From Actinomycetes bacterium (GTDB lineage Bacteria > Actinomycetota > Actinomycetes > Actinomycetales > Microbacteriaceae): a DNA stretch of 9,087 bases. A model generated the notes under the pieces. That model worked only from the letters and a program-made list of their open reading frames with translations, had not been told where the DNA came from and ran no database searches. Below, in pieces: positions 5,951-9,087 of this stretch (position 1 is its first letter; each line of letters opens with the position of its first letter). The stretch is from positions 1 to 9,087 of the forward strand of contig JAEYVF010000075.1 in the NCBI GenBank assembly GCA_023432005.1. The letters are read 5' to 3'. Made by a program: the position numbers and the translations under genes.

Positions 5951-6049
5951 ATGGGTTCCGTCATCAAGAAGCGCCGCAAGCGCATGGCGAAGAAGAAGCA
6001 CCGCAAGCTTCTCCGCAAGACGCGTCACCAGCGCCGCAACAAGAAGTGA
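5951..6049 (+). CDS. 30S ribosomal protein bS22 (AURKAIP1/COX24-domain peptide)
   Basis: 32-aa, extremely basic peptide starting MGSVIKKRRKRMAKKKHRK, with 18 Lys/Arg among 32 residues and no acidic residue. I recognise it as the actinobacterial protein formerly listed as an AURKAIP1/COX24-domain hypothetical, seen in mycobacterial ribosome structures as bS22 bound to 16S rRNA on the 30S subunit. The mycobacterial peptide begins almost identically (MGSVIKKRRKRMSKKKHRK). It is far below the usual ORF cut-off and easily missed. It has its own promoter, leader hairpin, strong ribosome site and a hairpin terminator right after the stop. The HTH gene upstream is its conserved partner (Rv0500A/Rv0500B pair in M. 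tuberculosis). It is unrelated in origin to E. coli rpsV as far as I know, so no symbol is given. Confidence 0.95.
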   Translation: MGSVIKKRRKRMAKKKHRKLLRKTRHQRRNKK

Positions 6050-6054
6050 CCGAC

Positions 6055-6086
6055 AGCCCCGGGCTCAGCCCCGGGGCTTCGTCTTT
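6055..6086 (+). terminator. Intrinsic terminator after bS22
   Basis: Perfect 9-base stem AGCCCCGGG (6055-6063) / CCCGGGGCT (6070-6078) with a 6-base loop CTCAGC, followed by TCGTCTTT. The hairpin overlaps the stop codon region (6065-6067) of the convergent HAD gene, so the two genes share a few bases of 3' structure. Confidence 0.75.
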
Positions 6087-6874
6087 GCGGGCCTGTCGTC
6101 GTCGTCGGGGGCGGCGGCCGTGGTGGCCCGCTTCGCCTCGCGCCGCACCAGCCGCTGCTGCGCCTTGATGGCCGCCGGGTCGAGCCGCATCGTCGGCCAG
6201 CGCTTCTCCGCCGCGTACCGGGCGAGTCCCGCATCCGGGTTCACGGCGACGCGGTTGCCCACGAGCTCGAGCAGCGGGATGTCGTTGCGGCTGTCGGAGT
6301 AGGCCCACGACGCCGCGAGATCGGCGCCGAGCTCCTCCGCGAGCTCCCGCGCCCGCACGGCCTTGTGCTCGGCGTGCAGGACGGGACCGATCAGCCGGCC
6401 GGTGTAGACGCCGTCGACGGCCTCCGCGCGCGTGCCGAGGGCGCCCGTGAGGCCGAGCTTGTCGGCGATGAGCTGCCCGACCTCGACGGGCGTCGCCGAG
6501 ACGAGCCACACCTGGTGACCCTTCGCGAGGTGCTCGTGCGCGAGGGCGACGGTCTCGGGCCAGAGCCGCGGCTTGATCCGGTGCTCCCAGATCGAGTCGG
6601 CGAGCTCCATGATCTGCGACTCGGTGTGCCCGGCGACGAGCCCGAGCGCGCGCTCCCGCGCGGTCCCCATGTGCTCGTGGTTCTCGCCCACCTTGATGAA
6701 GCGCCGCTGATGCCAGCCGAAGAGCAGGATGTCGCGCCAGCCGATGATGCCGCGCGCCCACGCCTCGCGGCCCACGTGGAACACGCTCGTTCCGTGCATG
6801 AGCGTGTTGTCGACGTCGAAGAACGCGACGATCGGGCGCTCGCTCGGGTGCGACGTGGGGGAGGCCTCGGGCAT
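6065..6874 (-). CDS. HAD-IB family phosphatase, SerB1-like
   Basis: Cytoplasmic HAD-superfamily hydrolase of subfamily IB, near phosphoserine phosphatase; the actual substrate is uncertain. 269 aa from the ATG at 6874. Motif I is FFDVDNTLMHG with nucleophile D20 and D22, motif II is LVSAT (S126), motif III is the lysine of AEHKA (K171), and motif IV is YSDSRNDIPLL (D194, D198). A helical cap lies between motifs I and II (about 28-110). YSDSxxDxPLLE...VAVNPD resembles Rv0505c (SerB1) of M. tuberculosis. The C-terminal tail (about 245-269) is charged and low-complexity. An ATG at 6883 adds MGV, but a -10 box TAGACT abuts it directly, so an mRNA starting about 7 bases past the box would lack that codon; the ATG at 6874 is preferred. 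Divergent from the glutaredoxin gene, as if sharing a promoter region. Confidence 0.92.
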   Translation of the reverse strand: MPEASPTSHPSERPIVAFFDVDNTLMHGTSVFHVGREAWARGIIGWRDILLFGWHQRRFIKVGENHEHMGTARERALGLVAGHTESQIMELADSIWEHRIKPRLWPETVALAHEHLAKGHQVWLVSATPVEVGQLIADKLGLTGALGTRAEAVDGVYTGRLIGPVLHAEHKAVRARELAEELGADLAASWAYSDSRNDIPLLELVGNRVAVNPDAGLARYAAEKRWPTMRLDPAAIKAQQRLVRREAKRATTAAAPDDDDRPAKTKPRG

Positions 6875-6882
6875 GACCCCCA

Positions 6883-6888
6883 TAGTCT
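6883..6888 (+). promoter_or_regulatory. -10 box (TAGTCT) for the glutaredoxin-Dabb operon, leaderless
   Basis: TAGTCT ends 6 bases before the GTG at 6895, i.e. -12 to -7 for a transcript that starts at the GTG. This spacing selects GTG 6895 over the out-of-frame GTG at 6891. It overlaps five bases of the minus-strand box for the HAD gene. Confidence 0.6.
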
Positions 6889-6889
6889 A
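6884..6889 (-). promoter_or_regulatory. -10 box (TAGACT) for the HAD gene
   Basis: TAGACT on the minus strand directly abuts the ATG at 6883. A start at the usual distance falls at about 6877, three bases before the in-frame ATG at 6874, giving a nearly leaderless mRNA and arguing for the shorter protein. Confidence 0.55.
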
Positions 6890-6894
6890 GGTGG

Positions 6895-7152
6895 GTGCCC
6901 GCTCCGCGACTGACCCTCCTCGGCAAGCCCGGATGCCACCTGTGCGACGACGCGCGCGCGATCGTGCTCGAGGTGGCCGGGGAGCGCGGGCTCGAGCTCG
7001 AGGAGCGCAGCATCCTCGACGACGCCGAGCTGCTCGACCGCTACGCCGAGGAGATCCCGGTCGTGCTCATCGACGATCGCGTGCACACCATCTGGCGCGT
7101 CGACCCCGATCGGCTGAGGCGCGCCCTCGACGAGCGGGAGGCGTCGGCGTGA
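6895..7152 (+). CDS. Glutaredoxin-like thiol-redox protein (DUF836 type)
   Basis: Small thioredoxin-fold protein, probably a thiol-disulfide reductant or chaperone in the cytoplasm. 85 aa. RLTLLGKPGCHLCDDA (5-20) gives strand 1 and the redox motif C14-H-L-C17. The cis-proline is P55 in EIPVVLIDD (53-61), and the C-terminus forms a helix, DPDRLRRALDE (70-80). This matches the glutaredoxin-like DUF836 family, and M. tuberculosis Rv0508, beside hemA, is a similar small protein. GTG at 6895 is chosen from the leaderless -10 six bases upstream. The stop overlaps the start of the Dabb gene (GTGA), so the two form an operon. Neither Rex nor hemA, its neighbours in many actinobacteria, follows here. 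The partner enzyme is unknown. Confidence 0.9.
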   Translation: MPAPRLTLLGKPGCHLCDDARAIVLEVAGERGLELEERSILDDAELLDRYAEEIPVVLIDDRVHTIWRVDPDRLRRALDEREASA

Positions 7153-7472
7153 TCCGGCACATCGTGACGTGGCGGCTCTCCGCCGAGGATGCGGCGCAGC
7201 GGGCGGCGGACGCGGCGGGCATCGCCCAGCGGCTCGAGGCGCTGCGCGGAGTCGTCGCGGCCGAGTCGATCGAGGTCGGCGTCGACCTCGCGGAGACGGC
7301 AGGCAACTGGCACGTCGTACTCGTCTCCGACTTCGCGACGCGCGAGGACCTCGCGGCGTACCAGGCGCATCCGCAGCACCAGGAGGCGGCCGGCTTCATC
7401 CGCTCGGTCGTCGACGCGCGCAGCTGCGTCGACTACGAGTTCGAGGAGCCCGCCGCGCCGCGCGTGCCGTGA
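7149..7472 (+). CDS. Dabb-domain (stress-responsive A/B barrel) protein
   Basis: 107 aa. The whole chain fits one dimeric alpha/beta-barrel Dabb domain: MIRHIVTWRL (strand 1), AGIAQRLEAL (helix), SIEVGVDLAETAGNWHVVLVSDFATREDLAAY (40-71; the central strand pair followed by the FxxxEDLxxYQ.HP signature), then HQEAAGFIRSVVDARSCVDYEF. Members are induced by stress in plants or act as cyclases or small enzymes in bacteria; no specific activity can be given. GTG at 7149 overlaps the TGA of the glutaredoxin gene by 4 bases, so translation is likely coupled and the proteins may be used together. The C-terminal tail PAAPRVP is unstructured. Confidence 0.88.
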   Translation: MIRHIVTWRLSAEDAAQRAADAAGIAQRLEALRGVVAAESIEVGVDLAETAGNWHVVLVSDFATREDLAAYQAHPQHQEAAGFIRSVVDARSCVDYEFEEPAAPRVP

Positions 7473-7488
7473 CCCCCTAGCGGGGGGT
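7472..7488 (+). terminator. Possible hairpin after the Dabb gene
   Basis: ACCCCC (7472-7477) pairs with GGGGGT (7483-7488) around a 5-base loop just past the stop codon. The stem is strong but short and no T-run follows, so termination is a guess. Confidence 0.35.
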
Positions 7489-7501
7489 GGGGCGATCCGT
7501 C

Positions 7502-7507
7502 TATGCT
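7502..7507 (+). promoter_or_regulatory. Candidate -10 box (TATGCT) for the YegP-family gene
   Basis: TATGCT is the closest -10 match in the 72-base gap. Transcription from about 7514 gives a 31-base leader containing GAGGAG. The ATG at 7503 lies inside the box and is therefore unlikely to be the start. No -35 is seen. Confidence 0.4.
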
Positions 7508-7544
7508 CACGATCTACACCCCCCGAGTGTTCGAGGAGTCCCCC

Positions 7545-7757
7545 ATGCGGTTTCAGGTCCTGCGCAGCAAGAACCCCACACAGCCGTACTTCTGGCGCAT
7601 CGTCTCCGAGAGCGGGCAGACGGTCGCGGTGAGCGGCAACTACGTCGCGAAGGCCTCCGCGGTCGCGATGGTGCAGGCCGTCATGCGCTCGATCGGCGCC
7701 GCGACGCTGGAGGATCTCACGGTGCTGCAGGAGTCGAGCTACCCGCAGACCGCGTGA
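7545..7757 (+). CDS. YegP-family (DUF1508) protein
   Basis: 70 aa. One DUF1508 unit is visible: MRFQVLRSKNPTQPYFWRIV (strand, turn, strand), SESGQTVAVSGNYVAKASAV and a helix AMVQAVMRSIGA, matching the YegP pattern of F-x-W-R-(L/I) followed by G-x-x-(V/I)-A-x-S-x-x-Y-x-x-K. E. coli YegP has two such units and this has one. The function is unknown. ATG 7545 is chosen because GAGGAG (7533-7538) lies 6 bases upstream; the in-frame ATG at 7503 would add 14 residues but overlaps the probable -10. It ends 6 bases from the convergent stop of the aspartyl-tRNA synthetase gene. Confidence 0.8.
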   Translation: MRFQVLRSKNPTQPYFWRIVSESGQTVAVSGNYVAKASAVAMVQAVMRSIGAATLEDLTVLQESSYPQTA

Positions 7758-7763
7758 CGGCTC

Positions 7764-9083
<1,320 letters not shown>

Positions 9084-9087
9084 GGGG

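Noticed and set aside
7503..7544. ATG 7503 as start of the YegP-family gene
   Set aside because: It lies inside the best -10 box and lacks a ribosome site; GAGGAG precedes ATG 7545 at the right distance and the domain begins there.

Overview
The window is very GC-rich and densely coded, and looks like the chromosome of a free-living actinobacterium, most likely of the Microbacteriaceae. Three things point there: a 32-codon bS22-type ribosomal protein gene, TANNNT -10 boxes placed so that mRNAs start at or next to the start codon, and gene content that partly matches the proC / Rv0500A / Rv0500B / serB1 / Rv0508 neighbourhood of Mycobacterium tuberculosis. I see no phage, transposon, CRISPR, tRNA or rRNA sequence. 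Every gap between genes is shorter than 135 bases.

Layout. 1-922 (-): C-terminally cut CDF metal transporter resembling the SLC30A9/ZnT9 branch. 945-1769 (+): proC. 1782-3870 (-): two-gene potassium uptake operon, ktrB then ktrA, overlapping by 8 bases. 3942-4400 (+): ArsR-type winged-helix regulator, divergent from ktrB. 4462-5502 (-): FUSC-type membrane protein. 5634-5834 (+): small excisionase-type DNA-binding protein. 5951-6049 (+): ribosomal protein bS22 with its own promoter, a leader hairpin and a terminator. 6065-6874 (-): HAD-IB phosphatase of the SerB1 type. 6895-7472 (+): glutaredoxin-like protein and Dabb-domain protein, overlapping by 4 bases. 7545-7757 (+): YegP/DUF1508 protein. 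7764-9083 (-): archaeal-type aspartyl-tRNA synthetase.

The genes are mostly housekeeping (proline synthesis, K+ uptake, metal transport, ribosome and tRNA charging, thiol redox). The most unusual signal is in promoter layout. Two divergent gene pairs (CDF/proC and HAD/glutaredoxin) are driven by -10 boxes that overlap on opposite strands. Three genes (CDF, proC, glutaredoxin) and the ArsR gene have a TANNNT box ending exactly 7 bases before the start codon, which predicts leaderless mRNAs. The bS22 leader holds a strong hairpin whose first base coincides with a predicted transcription start. I found no clear candidate for a wholly new biological system.
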